Position numbers and translations under genes: made by a program
Part shown: positions 5,257-5,307 of the stretch, piece after piece
How the letters are laid out: each line of letters opens with the position of its first letter
Numbering within the stretch: position 1 is the stretch's first letter
The notes under the pieces: model-generated
The model's input: only the letters and a program-made list of their open reading frames with translations
Databases searched by the model: none
Told to the model about the DNA's origin: nothing
Assembly (NCBI GenBank): GCA_905233795.1
Contig: CAJOFP010000267.1
Coordinates: forward strand, 1 to 5,307
Reading direction: 5' to 3'
Length of the DNA stretch: 5,307 bases
From: an uncultured Oscillibacter sp.
Lineage (GTDB): Bacteria > Bacillota > Clostridia > Oscillospirales > Oscillospiraceae

Positions 5257-5307
5257 GAATTATTATTAAATTAATTATTATAATTATTATTATAAATATC
5301 GCGCTTG

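Noticed and set aside
5277..5294. Two TATAAT boxes on the minus strand upstream of ilvB
   Set aside because: They lie in pure A/T sequence where such matches are expected by chance, no -35 is found for the second, and that of the first would fall outside the window.

Overview
The window is an ordinary bacterial chromosomal segment with four gene loci. A DEAD-box RNA helicase, cut off at its 5' end by the window edge, runs rightward (2-895). Three loci run leftward: a sodium/proline symporter of the PutP family (1055-2599), the acetolactate synthase small subunit ilvN (2992-3519), and the acetolactate synthase large subunit ilvB (3599-5240). The ilvB-ilvN order, the clostridial-type wording of the IlvB motifs, and TTG start use next to purine-rich Shine-Dalgarno sites suggest an anaerobe of Firmicutes/Clostridia type or a related gut lineage. 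That placement is an inference from motif familiarity, not a search. The genes have a mixed, moderate base composition, while the spacers are almost pure A/T; one run of 76 bases (993-1068) has no G or C.

Layout: the helicase and putP converge on a perfect inverted repeat (960-1002) that reads as a terminator in both directions. PutP has its own leader in the 392-base spacer 2600-2991. It holds a strong extended -10 promoter, a GC-rich hairpin in the 5' UTR, two dyads upstream of the promoter, and, at the far end, the terminator of ilvBN (2891-2943). IlvB and ilvN are separated by a 79-base A/T-rich spacer with no terminator and are probably one operon. IlvB carries the catalytic site and IlvN the ACT regulatory domain of the enzyme that makes 2-acetolactate for valine and leucine (and acetohydroxybutyrate for isoleucine). 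PutP would import proline using the sodium gradient.

The main anomaly is in ilvB. Its N-terminal 393 or so residues and its C-terminal 155 or so lie in different frames. At the junction (about 4055-4078) the expected stretch of roughly 20 residues carrying the conserved GQHQMW motif is absent. The best reading is an internal deletion of roughly 60-75 bases whose length is not a multiple of three, making ilvB a pseudogene, unless it is a sequencing or assembly error. I see no novel multi-gene system, mobile element, CRISPR array, tRNA or rRNA here.
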